64,000 bases of DNA from Verrucomicrobiia bacterium. GTDB lineage: Bacteria > Verrucomicrobiota > Verrucomicrobiia > Verrucomicrobiales > DEV007. Location: contig JAUIAH010000003.1 in NCBI GenBank assembly GCA_030425385.1, positions 300,438 through 364,437 of the forward strand, in the 5' to 3' direction. Within the stretch, counting starts at the first letter, position 1. Each line of letters opens with the position of its first letter. Below the pieces are notes generated by a model that saw only the letters and a list, made by a program, of their open reading frames with translations, was not told the origin of the DNA and did no database searches. This document shows positions 17,926-26,954 of the stretch, in pieces. The position numbers and the translations under genes were made by a program.

Positions 17926-18245
17926 GGCAACGCTAGGGAGCTAGGGCGTGCTGCCGCTCTTGGCAAGGAGATTAGGACTGGGGGGGCGATTCCACTCCTG
18001 CCCGTCAACTCCTCGTTGCCAGGCGATCGCCCCCCCAAATTCCTAAAAATCTCAGATGCTTCAAAAGAGTATCACCAACTAAGGGTAATTCAATATAGTA
18101 ATTCTAGTTTTTATAAGAAGAGCATCTGATTCGGTAGTGGTGGATCGATTCGCAGGGGTTGGGCGCACGACTGATCGTCATTCGCAACATTGGATCGACT
18201 CGGAGGCATTGACAGAGAGCAGGTTGGCTCCTCTATCATCCCGCG
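17926..18245. other. Intergenic region with two inverted repeats
   Basis: About 320 bases without a gene between the divergent SET gene and the efflux operon. GGGGGGGCGAT (17980-17990) is repeated inverted at 18026-18036 with a 35-base spacer. A separate pair, TCAGATGCT (18052-18060) and AGCATCTGA (18121-18129), flanks a 60-base AT-rich stretch. A possible promoter for the efflux operon lies at its right end. No RNA gene is recognised. Confidence 0.6.
18209..18239 (+). promoter_or_regulatory. Possible sigma-70 type promoter of the efflux operon
   Basis: TTGACA (18209-18214) and TATCAT (18234-18239) are separated by 19 bases, longer than ideal. The predicted transcript start falls on or very near the ATG at 18246, so the mRNA would be leaderless or nearly so. 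This is a sequence match only. Confidence 0.3.
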
Positions 18246-19670
18246 ATGCGAATGCTCTCTCTTCTGGTCGTGGGTTTAGTGGTGGGGGCGACTGGAGGGT
18301 GTGCGAGCTTGGTTCGGAAAGAGGCCTCCACGATTCTCCCAACACCGGAACAATGGGCGGCGGTGGCGGTTCCGGATGGAGCGGTGACTGGTTGGCTGGA
18401 AGATTTCGAACAGGCGGGCCCCTTGCGGACGCTCGTGTCGGAGGCGATTGAGGCCAATCACAATCTGGCTGCTTCCGCGACGCGGGTGAAGCAGGCCAGA
18501 GCGCGGGCCAGGGTGACGGGGGCGTCCTTGTGGCCCCAAGCAAATACGTCTCTCAGCGGCTCACGGTCCCAAAGGCTCCGCGGATCAGCGTTCGATAAGG
18601 TGACTGCCAATCAGTTTGGGACGAGTTTCGACCTCAGCTGGGAGATTGACCTCTGGGGACGTCTCCGGGATCAACGAGAGAGCGCGCTCATGGCATGGCG
18701 GGCATCCCACGCGGACTTCCAAGGAGCACGCTTGTCCTTGGCGGCGAATGTGGTGAGTACCGTGCTCAATCTGGTGGAAGTGCAGCAACAAGCAGGCGTA
18801 TCTCGGGATACGCTCAAGAGTTTGGAGACGAATTTGGCGATTCTAGACGCGCGTTTGGAAGTTGGCGATGTGGATGATCGCACGGCCCTGGAGATTACCC
18901 TGAGTCGGGCTGATGTGTTGCGCGCGGAGGCCAATCTCGCGTCGAGTTTGCGCCAAGCGGATGCGTTTCGACGCGTCTTGGAGACGTTGTTAGGACGTTA
19001 TCCACAGGGGACGATCGATAGTCTGAAAGCGTTTCCTCAGGTGAAGCGTCAAGTGGCTGCGGGGTTGCCCTCAGAGCTTCTCTTGCGTCGTCCGGATTTA
19101 GTGGCCGCTGAGTATCGGGTGCATGCGGCTCAGGCGGACGTGCGTGCGGCGTGGAAGGCGCTTTTGCCAAGCTTCACGCTCAATGCTGCCGCCGGAACGA
19201 ATACGACGGATCGCTTCAGTGATTTGTTAGATCCCAAGGCGCTTGTGTGGGATCTTGCTGGCCGTGTGGGACAAGCCGTCTTTCAAGGGGGGCGTTTGGT
19301 GGCGCAAGTGGACCTGAGCAAGGCGCAGCGTGAGGAATTGGTCGAAAGCTATGCGGAGACAGCGCTGCAGGCCTTCCGCGAAGTGGAAACTTCCTTGGCT
19401 GCAGAGGGGTTTTATCGCGATCAACAAGAGAAACTGGAACGTGCGGTCAAGGAAGCGAACCTGGCGGAAGAATTAGCGCTAAGCCAGTACGAACGTGGCT
19501 TGGTCGACATCATTACCGTATTGGAATCCCAACGCCGCGCCTTTGATGCGCGCAGCAATCTGCTTCGCGTGAAGAACGAACGCTTGCAGAATCGGCTCGA
19601 CCTTTACTTGGCGCTCGGGGGTGATTTCGACCATCGGCCTAAGCTTGCGACCGAGGAAGGGGACCGCTAA
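18246..19670 (+). CDS. Outer membrane efflux lipoprotein (NodT/TolC family)
   Basis: 474 residues with a lipoprotein signal (LVVGLVVGATGGC) and the alpha-helical repeat of outer membrane factors (FDLSWEIDLWGRLRDQRESA, ELLLRRPDLVAAEYRVHAA, GLVDIITVLESQRRAFDARS). It forms the exit duct of tripartite RND pumps. It heads a run of genes, ending 21 bases before the membrane fusion protein gene. The two upstream inverted repeats may be operator sites, but no regulator gene is adjacent. Confidence 0.93.
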   Translation: MRMLSLLVVGLVVGATGGCASLVRKEASTILPTPEQWAAVAVPDGAVTGWLEDFEQAGPLRTLVSEAIEANHNLAASATRVKQARARARVTGASLWPQANTSLSGSRSQRLRGSAFDKVTANQFGTSFDLSWEIDLWGRLRDQRESALMAWRASHADFQGARLSLAANVVSTVLNLVEVQQQAGVSRDTLKSLETNLAILDARLEVGDVDDRTALEITLSRADVLRAEANLASSLRQADAFRRVLETLLGRYPQGTIDSLKAFPQVKRQVAAGLPSELLLRRPDLVAAEYRVHAAQADVRAAWKALLPSFTLNAAAGTNTTDRFSDLLDPKALVWDLAGRVGQAVFQGGRLVAQVDLSKAQREELVESYAETALQAFREVETSLAAEGFYRDQQEKLERAVKEANLAEELALSQYERGLVDIITVLESQRRAFDARSNLLRVKNERLQNRLDLYLALGGDFDHRPKLATEEGDR

Positions 19671-19691
19671 CGTCGCTGTCTGAGTGATCTT

Positions 19692-20936
19692 ATGAGACAA
19701 GTTATCCGCGTGGTTCTCCCCCTTGTCATTGTGGCAGTGGCCTGCTGGGGAACAAAGAAACTGTTAGGTAGTGCGGAGGTGCCGCGAGGATTCAAGCGCC
19801 CACCCACGGTGACGAGAGTTGAGGGGACGACATTGAAGACCACATCCTATCAAGTGCTCATTCCTTCTCAGGGAATCGTGGAGCCACGGACGCAGAGCAC
19901 CTTGATACCGGAAGTCTCTGGCAAGGTCATTGAACTGGCTCCTGCCTTGCGCGAAGGCGGCTTCTTCGATGAGGGAGAAATGCTCTTGCGTATTGATCCG
20001 TTAGACTATGAGACTCAGATCGTGGTAGCTCAGCGGAACGTGGCTCAGGCGGAGGCGCTTTTGCAGCAGGAGAAGGCGCGTGCCCTACAGGCGCGTGAGA
20101 ATTGGAAGCGCTTGGGAAAGGCGGGGGAACCAGGTGCTCTGGCGAGTCGTGAACCGCAACTAGCAGAAGCCCGGGCGCAGGTGGCGGCTGCAGAGGCGCA
20201 ATTAGTCAAGGCGGAACGAGATCTGGAACGGACGGTGATCCGAGCACCCTATTCTGGACAGACCCTGCGGAAGTCCGTCGATGTTGGCCAGGTGGTTTCC
20301 AATGGAACGGTGTTGGCGGAATTGTATGCAGATGACTACGTGGAAGTACGCCTGCCATTGCGCAATGAAGACCTGGCATTCATCGATCTTCCAGAGGCCT
20401 ACCGCGATGATGGTCCAGTCTCAGATGGCGCACTCCCTGAAGTGATCCTGTCCGCAAATCTCGGTGGGACGGAAGCGCAATGGAAAGGGCGTATCGTTAG
20501 GGTTGCGGGAGCCCTTGAGTCTCGATCAAAGCAACTCTTTGTCGTCGCGCATGTCGATGATCCCTACACGCGCCGCGACGATGGCACGCCTCCATTGCGG
20601 ATTGGACTGTTCGTGCAAGCGACCATCCAAGGGAATCGTTTGCAAGACGTCTTCGTGATTCCGGCGAATGCTTTGCGGGCTAACGATGAGGTCGTCCTGA
20701 TTGACAAGAAAAGTCGGATGCAGCGCCGCGTGGTGCACCCATTGTGGGTTGCAGGAGGCGAAGTGGTTGTGGCTTCCCAAGGTGGCGGCTTGGAGGAAGA
20801 AGAGGTGCTCTGTACCACGCAAATTGCCTACCCAGCCAATGGGGCTGAAGTGTTAGCGACAGTTGATGGTGTGGCTCCGGCGGATCCTGTGGGGAATGGG
20901 CCTGGCGCGAAACCTCGAAAACCACCGGGAGCATGA
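19692..20936 (+). CDS. RND efflux periplasmic adaptor (membrane fusion protein)
   Basis: 414 residues: one N-terminal transmembrane anchor (VVLPLVIVAVACWGTKKLLG), a split biotinyl-lipoyl domain (SQGIVEPRTQSTLIPEVSGK, then VIRAPYSGQTLRKSVDVGQV), a coiled-coil hairpin between the halves (NVAQAEALLQQEKARALQAR) and beta-barrel/membrane-proximal domains with a Pro-rich tail. HlyD/AcrA superfamily. Its last codons overlap the permease gene by 4 bases (ATGA at 20933), indicating coupled translation. Confidence 0.93.
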   Translation: MRQVIRVVLPLVIVAVACWGTKKLLGSAEVPRGFKRPPTVTRVEGTTLKTTSYQVLIPSQGIVEPRTQSTLIPEVSGKVIELAPALREGGFFDEGEMLLRIDPLDYETQIVVAQRNVAQAEALLQQEKARALQARENWKRLGKAGEPGALASREPQLAEARAQVAAAEAQLVKAERDLERTVIRAPYSGQTLRKSVDVGQVVSNGTVLAELYADDYVEVRLPLRNEDLAFIDLPEAYRDDGPVSDGALPEVILSANLGGTEAQWKGRIVRVAGALESRSKQLFVVAHVDDPYTRRDDGTPPLRIGLFVQATIQGNRLQDVFVIPANALRANDEVVLIDKKSRMQRRVVHPLWVAGGEVVVASQGGGLEEEEVLCTTQIAYPANGAEVLATVDGVAPADPVGNGPGAKPRKPPGA

Positions 20937-23900
20937 TCGCTTGGTTCGCAAAGAATGAAGTGGCGGCGAATTTGCTGATGGCTGCCATTGTGATGGTGGG
21001 AGCCTTCACGCTGTTGCGGGGAACGATTCCCGTGGAGGTGTTTCCGGAGTTCGAAATCAATCAAGCGACCATTCAAGTGCCCTACCGTGGGGCGACTCCT
21101 GAAGAGGTGGAGGAATCAATCGTCACGAGGATTGAAGAAGCAATTGCGGATGTGCAAGGCATCGAGAAATTGATGGCGACTGCTAGTGAAAGCGGTGCCA
21201 ATGTGATGGTTGAGATCGATGACGACTATGATCGTCGCGATGTGTTAGATGACATCAAGAATCGAGTCGATTCGATTTCGACCTTGCCTGTAGAGGCAGA
21301 GCGCCCCCGCATCTCCCTGGCGGATAGCTGGCGCTCCGTGATGAGCGTTGTCCTCTACGGAGATCTGACAGAACGCGATCTCAAAGAACTTGGGAAGCGG
21401 ATCCGAGATGATATTGCCAATCTCCCTAACGTTTCCATCGTCGACCTCGGCGCGGTGCGTGCCTATGAGATTTCCATCGAAATTGACGAAGCCACCTTGC
21501 AGCGCTACAACCTGACATTCGAGCAAGTGGCGCGGGCATTGCGGGAATCCTCGATCGATGTGCCAGCAGGCACCTTGAAGACTGATTCTGGGCAGGTGGT
21601 TTTGCGGACGAAGGGGCGTGCGTACACTGGGGAAGAATTTGAAGACATTGTTGTCGTCACGGGAGAGGATGGAACTCGGGTAACGTTGGGAGAGATCGCC
21701 ACGGTCCTGGATGGATTCGATGAGACGCCCCTATTGGCACGTTTCAATGGGAAACGCTGCGTGATGATCACGGTCTCTCGTGAGGGGAAACAGAACGCGA
21801 TTGCGATCTCTAAGACGGTGAAAGCCTTCATGGAGCAGGAGCAAGCACATCTGCCGCCCGGCGTCCAGATTGCCTATTGGAGTGATGCGGCTAAGATCGT
21901 CAAAGGGCGATTGGAGACATTGCTAGACAGTGCCACCAAGAGCTTGTTGCTCGTGTTTCTGGTTCTGACATTATTCTTGCGGCCGAGTCTTGCGATTTGG
22001 GTCGTGGTTGGGATTCCTATTTGTTTCTTGGGAGCGATCGCCTTCATGCCGATCCTCGGGGTTACGATCAATATTATGAGCCTCTTTGGCTTCATTCTCG
22101 TCTTGGGCGTCGTCGTGGATGATGCGATTGTCACGGGCGAGAATATCTATACGAAGCAGAAGCAAGGCATGGATCCGCTCCAAGCCTCCATTGTCGGCGC
22201 GCGGGAAGTCGCCATGCCTGTAATCTTTGGTGTCTTGACGACGGTCCTGGCATTTGTGCCTCTCCTATTTGGGACAGGGTTCTTCGGGCGGGCGCAACGT
22301 CACATTGCTCTCATCGTGATTCCCGTGTTGCTGTTTTCGTTGGTGGAATCAAAGTTGATCCTGCCCTCACATTTATCGCATAATCTTCGTCAGTTGACGA
22401 AGCGCGTTGGGGGCTTCTTTCTTCCAGGGAGGATTGTAGGCGCCTGTTCCCTCGTGTATCGGAAACTCAGTGCCTTGCAGCGACGCATTGCGGATGGTTT
22501 GGAGTGGTTTGTACAACATGTTTACCAGCCCTTTCTTCGCGTGGTGCTCGATTATCGTTATGTCAGTATGGCGCTCTTTATTGCCATGTTCTGCCTGGTC
22601 ATCGGATTGATCGGGAGCGGCACCGTAAAGCGGATTCGCTTTCCGCGGGTGGAGAGTGAACGGGCCACGGCGAGTTTGAAGATGCAGGAGGGAACTCCTT
22701 ACGAAATTACTAGGGCGCATATCGAGCGTATCGAGCAGATCGCGCAGGAGATGCAGGCCAAGTATCTGGACACTGATGGCAAACCCGTGATCCTGCGAGT
22801 GTTGAGCGTGATTGGGAGCCAGGGAGTTTCGAGTTCGCGAGGGGGCGGCGGCTTGGGGCAAACCCACCTGGGCGAGGTGAGCTTTTATATGAAAGCGCCA
22901 GAGGAGCGGCAGGTGGCCATTCAGACGACGGCCTTGGTGAACGAGTGGCGCGAGCGGATCGGTCCGATTCTGGGGGCGAAAGAATTGAATTTCCGAGCAG
23001 AGATTGGGCGCGGAGGAGACCCCGTCGATATTGAACTGACTGGGAACGATATCGATGAGTTGATGGCGGTTTCGAGCGAGATCAAGGCGCATCTGGGAAC
23101 CTATCCGGATCTGTTTGATATCAGTGATAGTGCGGATGACACCAACGATGAGATTCGCTTGTCGATTCGTCCAGACGCGGAGAACTTCGGGGTGACGGAA
23201 GCCAGTCTCGCACGGCAGGTGCGCCAGGCCTTCTATGGAGAAGAAGTTCAGCGGTTGCAGCGCGGGCGCGATGAGATCCGCGTGATGCTGCGCTATCCTG
23301 AGCGGAAACGACAGACCCTGGCGAGCCTTGAGGCCATGCGGATCCGCACGCCGGATGGCGAAGAAATCCCGTTCAATGCGGTCGCCGTGGCGACCAATGC
23401 GAAGAGCTTCCCTAGCATTCAGCGTATCGATCGGAAAAGGTCACTTAATGTCACGGCGGATGCAGACCCCACTCAGGCCGACATTCCCACCATCACGGCG
23501 AGCATATCCGCGTTTCTGGATGAACTCATGGCGGAACATCCTGGAATGAATTACTCATTCGAGGGCGAGGCGAAAGAGGCGCGGGAGAATCAGCAAACGA
23601 CCATGATTGGCGGGTTGCTCTTGCTCTTTGGGATCTACACTATGCTGGCTATCCCATTCCGCTCATACGTACAGCCTCTCATCGTCATGTCCGTGATACC
23701 CTTCGGGCTTATAGGAGGGGTGTTGGGCCACATGATCGAAGGCCTTTCGCTGAGCATGTTGAGTTACTTCGGGATGCTTGCTCTCACCGGCGTGGTGGTG
23801 AATGATAGTCTCGTCTTGGTAGACTACATCAACCGGCGCACCCGCGAGGGCATGTCCGTGTTTGAAGCCGCGAGCGTGGGGGGCACGGCGCGGTTTCGAG

Positions 23901-24145
23901 CGATCATGCTCACGAGTTTCACTACCTTTGCAGGGCTTTATCCGCTGATCAAATTGGAGTCCACGCAAGCTCAGTTTCTGATTCCAATGGCGGTTTCGTT
24001 AGGGTATGGTGTGCTCTTTGCCACCTTTATCACTCTCTTCCTCGTGCCGGTCAACTATCTCATCCTACACGATGTGAAGCGCTTATTTCACATGGCTATC
24101 GAGGACGTGCCTGAAACCAAGAAGCTCTCACAAACAACCGGATGA
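20933..24145 (+). CDS. RND family multidrug/metabolite efflux permease (AcrB-like)
   Basis: Inner-membrane proton-driven pump of 1070 residues with twelve transmembrane helices and two large periplasmic loops. The N-terminal pattern IVTRIEEAIADVQGIEKLMA and, in the fourth helix, the proton-relay aspartates Asp396-Asp397 in VVVDDAIVTGENIY are intact; the second-half copy LTGVVVNDSLVLVDYINRRT is as in HAE-type transporters. Substrate unknown; the family exports drugs, solvents or lipophilic metabolites. It overlaps both neighbours by 4 bases (ATGA junctions at 20933 and 24142). Confidence 0.95.
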   Translation: MIAWFAKNEVAANLLMAAIVMVGAFTLLRGTIPVEVFPEFEINQATIQVPYRGATPEEVEESIVTRIEEAIADVQGIEKLMATASESGANVMVEIDDDYDRRDVLDDIKNRVDSISTLPVEAERPRISLADSWRSVMSVVLYGDLTERDLKELGKRIRDDIANLPNVSIVDLGAVRAYEISIEIDEATLQRYNLTFEQVARALRESSIDVPAGTLKTDSGQVVLRTKGRAYTGEEFEDIVVVTGEDGTRVTLGEIATVLDGFDETPLLARFNGKRCVMITVSREGKQNAIAISKTVKAFMEQEQAHLPPGVQIAYWSDAAKIVKGRLETLLDSATKSLLLVFLVLTLFLRPSLAIWVVVGIPICFLGAIAFMPILGVTINIMSLFGFILVLGVVVDDAIVTGENIYTKQKQGMDPLQASIVGAREVAMPVIFGVLTTVLAFVPLLFGTGFFGRAQRHIALIVIPVLLFSLVESKLILPSHLSHNLRQLTKRVGGFFLPGRIVGACSLVYRKLSALQRRIADGLEWFVQHVYQPFLRVVLDYRYVSMALFIAMFCLVIGLIGSGTVKRIRFPRVESERATASLKMQEGTPYEITRAHIERIEQIAQEMQAKYLDTDGKPVILRVLSVIGSQGVSSSRGGGGLGQTHLGEVSFYMKAPEERQVAIQTTALVNEWRERIGPILGAKELNFRAEIGRGGDPVDIELTGNDIDELMAVSSEIKAHLGTYPDLFDISDSADDTNDEIRLSIRPDAENFGVTEASLARQVRQAFYGEEVQRLQRGRDEIRVMLRYPERKRQTLASLEAMRIRTPDGEEIPFNAVAVATNAKSFPSIQRIDRKRSLNVTADADPTQADIPTITASISAFLDELMAEHPGMNYSFEGEAKEARENQQTTMIGGLLLLFGIYTMLAIPFRSYVQPLIVMSVIPFGLIGGVLGHMIEGLSLSMLSYFGMLALTGVVVNDSLVLVDYINRRTREGMSVFEAASVGGTARFRAIMLTSFTTFAGLYPLIKLESTQAQFLIPMAVSLGYGVLFATFITLFLVPVNYLILHDVKRLFHMAIEDVPETKKLSQTTG

Positions 24146-25518
24146 TTCGTTTCCTACTCCTCCTCCTACTGTCTCCTTTGCTGGCGGGGCCTATACTTGC
24201 TGCGGGGCCACGCAATATCGTGCTCATCATGGCCGACGACATTGGAATCGAAGGCTTCGGTTGCTATGGAGGGGAAAGTTATCAAACACCTCACATTGAT
24301 CGACTCGCCTCGAAAGGATTGCGTTTCACGCATGCCTATTCGCAGCCGCTTTGCACGCCGACACGGTTGGAGATCATGACAGGGCTAGAGAACCATCGCA
24401 ATTGGCAGGCCTTTGGGATCCTGCCTCGCGGTGCGCGCACCTTTGGCCATCTCATGCAATCGCTCGGCTACAAGACTGCCATTGCAGGGAAGTGGCAGCT
24501 TCAGTCCTATGATCCTCCGGAATTTCCAGGCGCGGCCAAGCGCCGCGGCATCGGCATGCATCCCAACGAGGCTGGATTTGATGGCTATGCGCTCTTTCAT
24601 GCCTTACACACGGAAGACAAAGGGTCGCGTTACGCGAACCCGACCTTCCTTCAAGAGGGCGTCTTGCGCGAAACGTTGGACGGCCAATATGGCGAGGATC
24701 TCTGGATGGAGTATTTGCTAGACTTCATGGAGAAACATCGAGAGGAGCGCCAGTTCATCTACTATCCCATGGCGCTGCCTCATTGGCCGATGGTGCCCAC
24801 GCCGTTGTCGAAGGCCTGGAGTGATCCCGAGCGACGCCTGGAGGAGAGCACAGATCACTTCCCTGACATGGTGCGATACATGGATGTGTTAGTTGGTCGT
24901 TTGGTCGAGGGTATTGCCAAGATAGGGTTGGCGGAGGACACGCTCGTCTTGTTCTACTCTGACAATGGCACGGATCGCCGGATCACCTCGCGATTCCGGG
25001 GGCAGAACGTGAAGGGGGGAAAGAACACCACGCGCCAAACGGGGATTCGCGTGCCCCTGATCGCCTACTGGCCGGGCACCATTGAGGCGGGCACTTGCGG
25101 GGATCTTGTAGAGGCGTCCGATTTCTTTCCCACCCTAGCAGAACTCGCCGATCACACGCTTCCGGAACATTGGCCCACGGATGGCGTGAGCTTCGCCCCT
25201 CAACTGATGGGGAAACAGGGAAATCCAAGGGAATGGGCCTATTTCTGGTATGACCCACGCCCTGGTTGGGACAAGCAAGACTTCAAGCGCCATGTCTTCG
25301 CCTTGGATCACTGCTACAAGCTCTTCCGTGATGGGCGATTCCTTGACATCGCGGGCGAGGGCGTGCGTGAAGAGCGTTTGGATAACGACGCGCTCACGGC
25401 AGAGGCGCAAGCAGCCCGCGAGAAGTTGATGACAGCGATCGCGACCATGGCGCGCGGGCCGCATGCGGACGCTGCCCAAGGTGAAGTCGATGCCTATGGC
25501 GATCCCATCAAGGAGTGA
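24142..25518 (+). CDS. Exported sulfatase (formylglycine-dependent, S1 family)
   Basis: 458 residues with a signal peptide (FLLLLLLSPLLAGPILAAG). Metal-binding MADDIGIEGFGCYGGESYQT and the formylglycine motif CTPTR with Cys71 (LCTPTRLEIMTGLE) are intact, followed by IAGKWQLQSY and the second metal site YSDNGTDRR. It hydrolyses sulfate esters, typically on polysaccharides, and needs a maturase not seen here. Its ATG overlaps the stop of the RND permease, an unusual coupling. An alternative role as a phosphatase-like alkaline phosphatase relative is unlikely given the CxPxR motif. Confidence 0.93.
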   Translation: MIRFLLLLLLSPLLAGPILAAGPRNIVLIMADDIGIEGFGCYGGESYQTPHIDRLASKGLRFTHAYSQPLCTPTRLEIMTGLENHRNWQAFGILPRGARTFGHLMQSLGYKTAIAGKWQLQSYDPPEFPGAAKRRGIGMHPNEAGFDGYALFHALHTEDKGSRYANPTFLQEGVLRETLDGQYGEDLWMEYLLDFMEKHREERQFIYYPMALPHWPMVPTPLSKAWSDPERRLEESTDHFPDMVRYMDVLVGRLVEGIAKIGLAEDTLVLFYSDNGTDRRITSRFRGQNVKGGKNTTRQTGIRVPLIAYWPGTIEAGTCGDLVEASDFFPTLAELADHTLPEHWPTDGVSFAPQLMGKQGNPREWAYFWYDPRPGWDKQDFKRHVFALDHCYKLFRDGRFLDIAGEGVREERLDNDALTAEAQAAREKLMTAIATMARGPHADAAQGEVDAYGDPIKE

Positions 25519-25554
25519 GTTGCTCGTCAGAGCATGACCGCTAGACTACCCGTC

Positions 25555-26349
25555 ATGAAGCGATTCTTGCTCTTTGTTCTCGCGCTCGGATGGGCGAATG
25601 GTCCGGTGCTCGCTGAACTGGTATTCGATAAGGAACACCTCGTGCTCAAGCCCACGGTGGACCAGGAGGTCATCTCGGCCACTTACACCTTCACTTACAA
25701 AGGCGAGAAGCCGATTGTCGTGACGGAAGTGGATGCCAACTGTGGCTGCATCAATGCCAAGTCGGACAAGGAGCGGTATGAGAAAGGCGATGAAGGGAAA
25801 TTGACGTTCGACTTTGAATTGGGACACCGTGAGGGCAAACAAGAAGCCCGTGTGTGGATGGGGTATCACGAGGAGAAGCCCAAGGTGAAGAGCCGAGGCA
25901 TTGCCTTGCCTCCTGGGCCGTCCGGTGAAGACCCGAGCACGTTTCAAGCACCCTTGCTCAAACAGCTCACCGCAGAGATTCAGATTCCCATCGTCGTCAA
26001 TATCGAGCCCAAGATGACGACCTGGGTCGTGGATTCGAAGCCTGAGCCCAAGGCCGTGAAGGTGACGATGAATCATCTGAACCCAGTCAAGCTCTTGGAG
26101 GTGAAGAGCAGTCGTGATGATGTGAAGATCGAAACCAAAGCCGTGAAGGAAGGAGAATCTTACATCATCACCATCACGCCAGGGAGTACGAAGAAGAAAC
26201 AGATGGGCATGTTGACCCTGGTCACGGATTGCGCATTGGAACGCCACCAGAAGAAGCTCGCATTCTACAGCATCGCGGCCGAGACGCCTGCTGACGACGC
26301 GCCTTCGCTGGTGCCGCCTCCAGCTGCAGCCCTTGAGAACGGTAACTGA
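25555..26349 (+). CDS. DUF1573 domain exported protein
   Basis: 264 residues from ATG 25555; an upstream ATG at 25534 is in frame but gives a poorer signal peptide than MKRFLLFVLALGWANGPVLA. The mature protein begins with a DUF1573-type Ig-like domain: ATYTFTYKGEKPIVVTEVDA followed by NCGCINAK, the Cys-Gly-Cys signature. A second beta domain and a Pro-rich end follow. Such proteins are abundant in PVC bacteria and Bacteroidota, but their function is unknown. 36 bases after the sulfatase; possibly the last gene of the efflux operon. Confidence 0.85.
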   Translation: MKRFLLFVLALGWANGPVLAELVFDKEHLVLKPTVDQEVISATYTFTYKGEKPIVVTEVDANCGCINAKSDKERYEKGDEGKLTFDFELGHREGKQEARVWMGYHEEKPKVKSRGIALPPGPSGEDPSTFQAPLLKQLTAEIQIPIVVNIEPKMTTWVVDSKPEPKAVKVTMNHLNPVKLLEVKSSRDDVKIETKAVKEGESYIITITPGSTKKKQMGMLTLVTDCALERHQKKLAFYSIAAETPADDAPSLVPPPAAALENGN

Positions 26350-26352
26350 GTG

Positions 26353-26937
26353 TTAGTGTTGCGTCAGGTGAGCTCGCACGATCTTGCGAGCTGTCCCCAC
26401 TTCGCAATTGGTATCTAACACTTCGCGTACCTCGCCATCGCAATCGAGTACGATGATTGACCCCGTCTTGCGGAAGCGTTGGAAGATGTCTTCCATGCCG
26501 AGGATGCGGCTGAGACACTCCGTCTGATGGGTGGCTGGCTTGGAACTGCGATCAAAGGTGATGAAGAGGACGGGCTCATTCATGAAATCCGCCTGAAGGC
26601 TGGCGAAAAGCGGCTCCAGTGCTTTGGAGCGTGAACAGCCATCGGCATGAATGCGGACGGCGACGAGATCGTGTTGATGCATCGCCTCCTGGGGGGATGC
26701 CGAGAACACCGCGGGATCTGCCGTCTCGACGATCGTGGTGTCGGGCTGCGTCTGGAGGTGGAACCACAGTGTGGTCATGAGCGAAACCAACGCCACGGCC
26801 ATGGATCCCAGAGCGATGCATTTCCAACGGTAAGTGGTTCGCGCAACGGAGCACACGCGTAGGATTTCCGCCAGACGGGCTTCGGGGAGTTGGCGTTCTG
26901 CGTAATGCTTCCTCAGCAGTTCTTCGAATGCTTCCAT
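26353..26937 (-). CDS. Membrane protein with cytoplasmic helical N-terminus and thioredoxin-like exported domain (anti-sigma candidate)
   Basis: 194 residues. Residues 1-38 are helical and charged and lack a zinc-finger HxxxCxxC; one transmembrane helix follows (CIALGSMAVALVSLMTTLWF). The exported part resembles a thioredoxin fold: VRIHADGCSRSKALEPLFAS, then EPVLFITFD, a conserved-looking Cys in ECLSRILGMEDIF, and GSIIVLDCDGEVREVLD. The usual CxxC active site is replaced by GCSRSK, with only one Cys there. It lies 17 bases after the ECF sigma gene on the same strand, which makes it the likely anti-sigma or sensory partner. Not identified by name. Confidence 0.7.
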   Translation of the reverse strand: MEAFEELLRKHYAERQLPEARLAEILRVCSVARTTYRWKCIALGSMAVALVSLMTTLWFHLQTQPDTTIVETADPAVFSASPQEAMHQHDLVAVRIHADGCSRSKALEPLFASLQADFMNEPVLFITFDRSSKPATHQTECLSRILGMEDIFQRFRKTGSIIVLDCDGEVREVLDTNCEVGTARKIVRAHLTQH

Positions 26938-26954
26938 GACCTTGGTGGGTATAC

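Noticed and set aside
26353..26937. Classic zinc-binding anti-sigma factor
   Set aside because: The N-terminal helical part has no HxxxCxxC zinc motif, so only a positional anti-sigma candidate is proposed.
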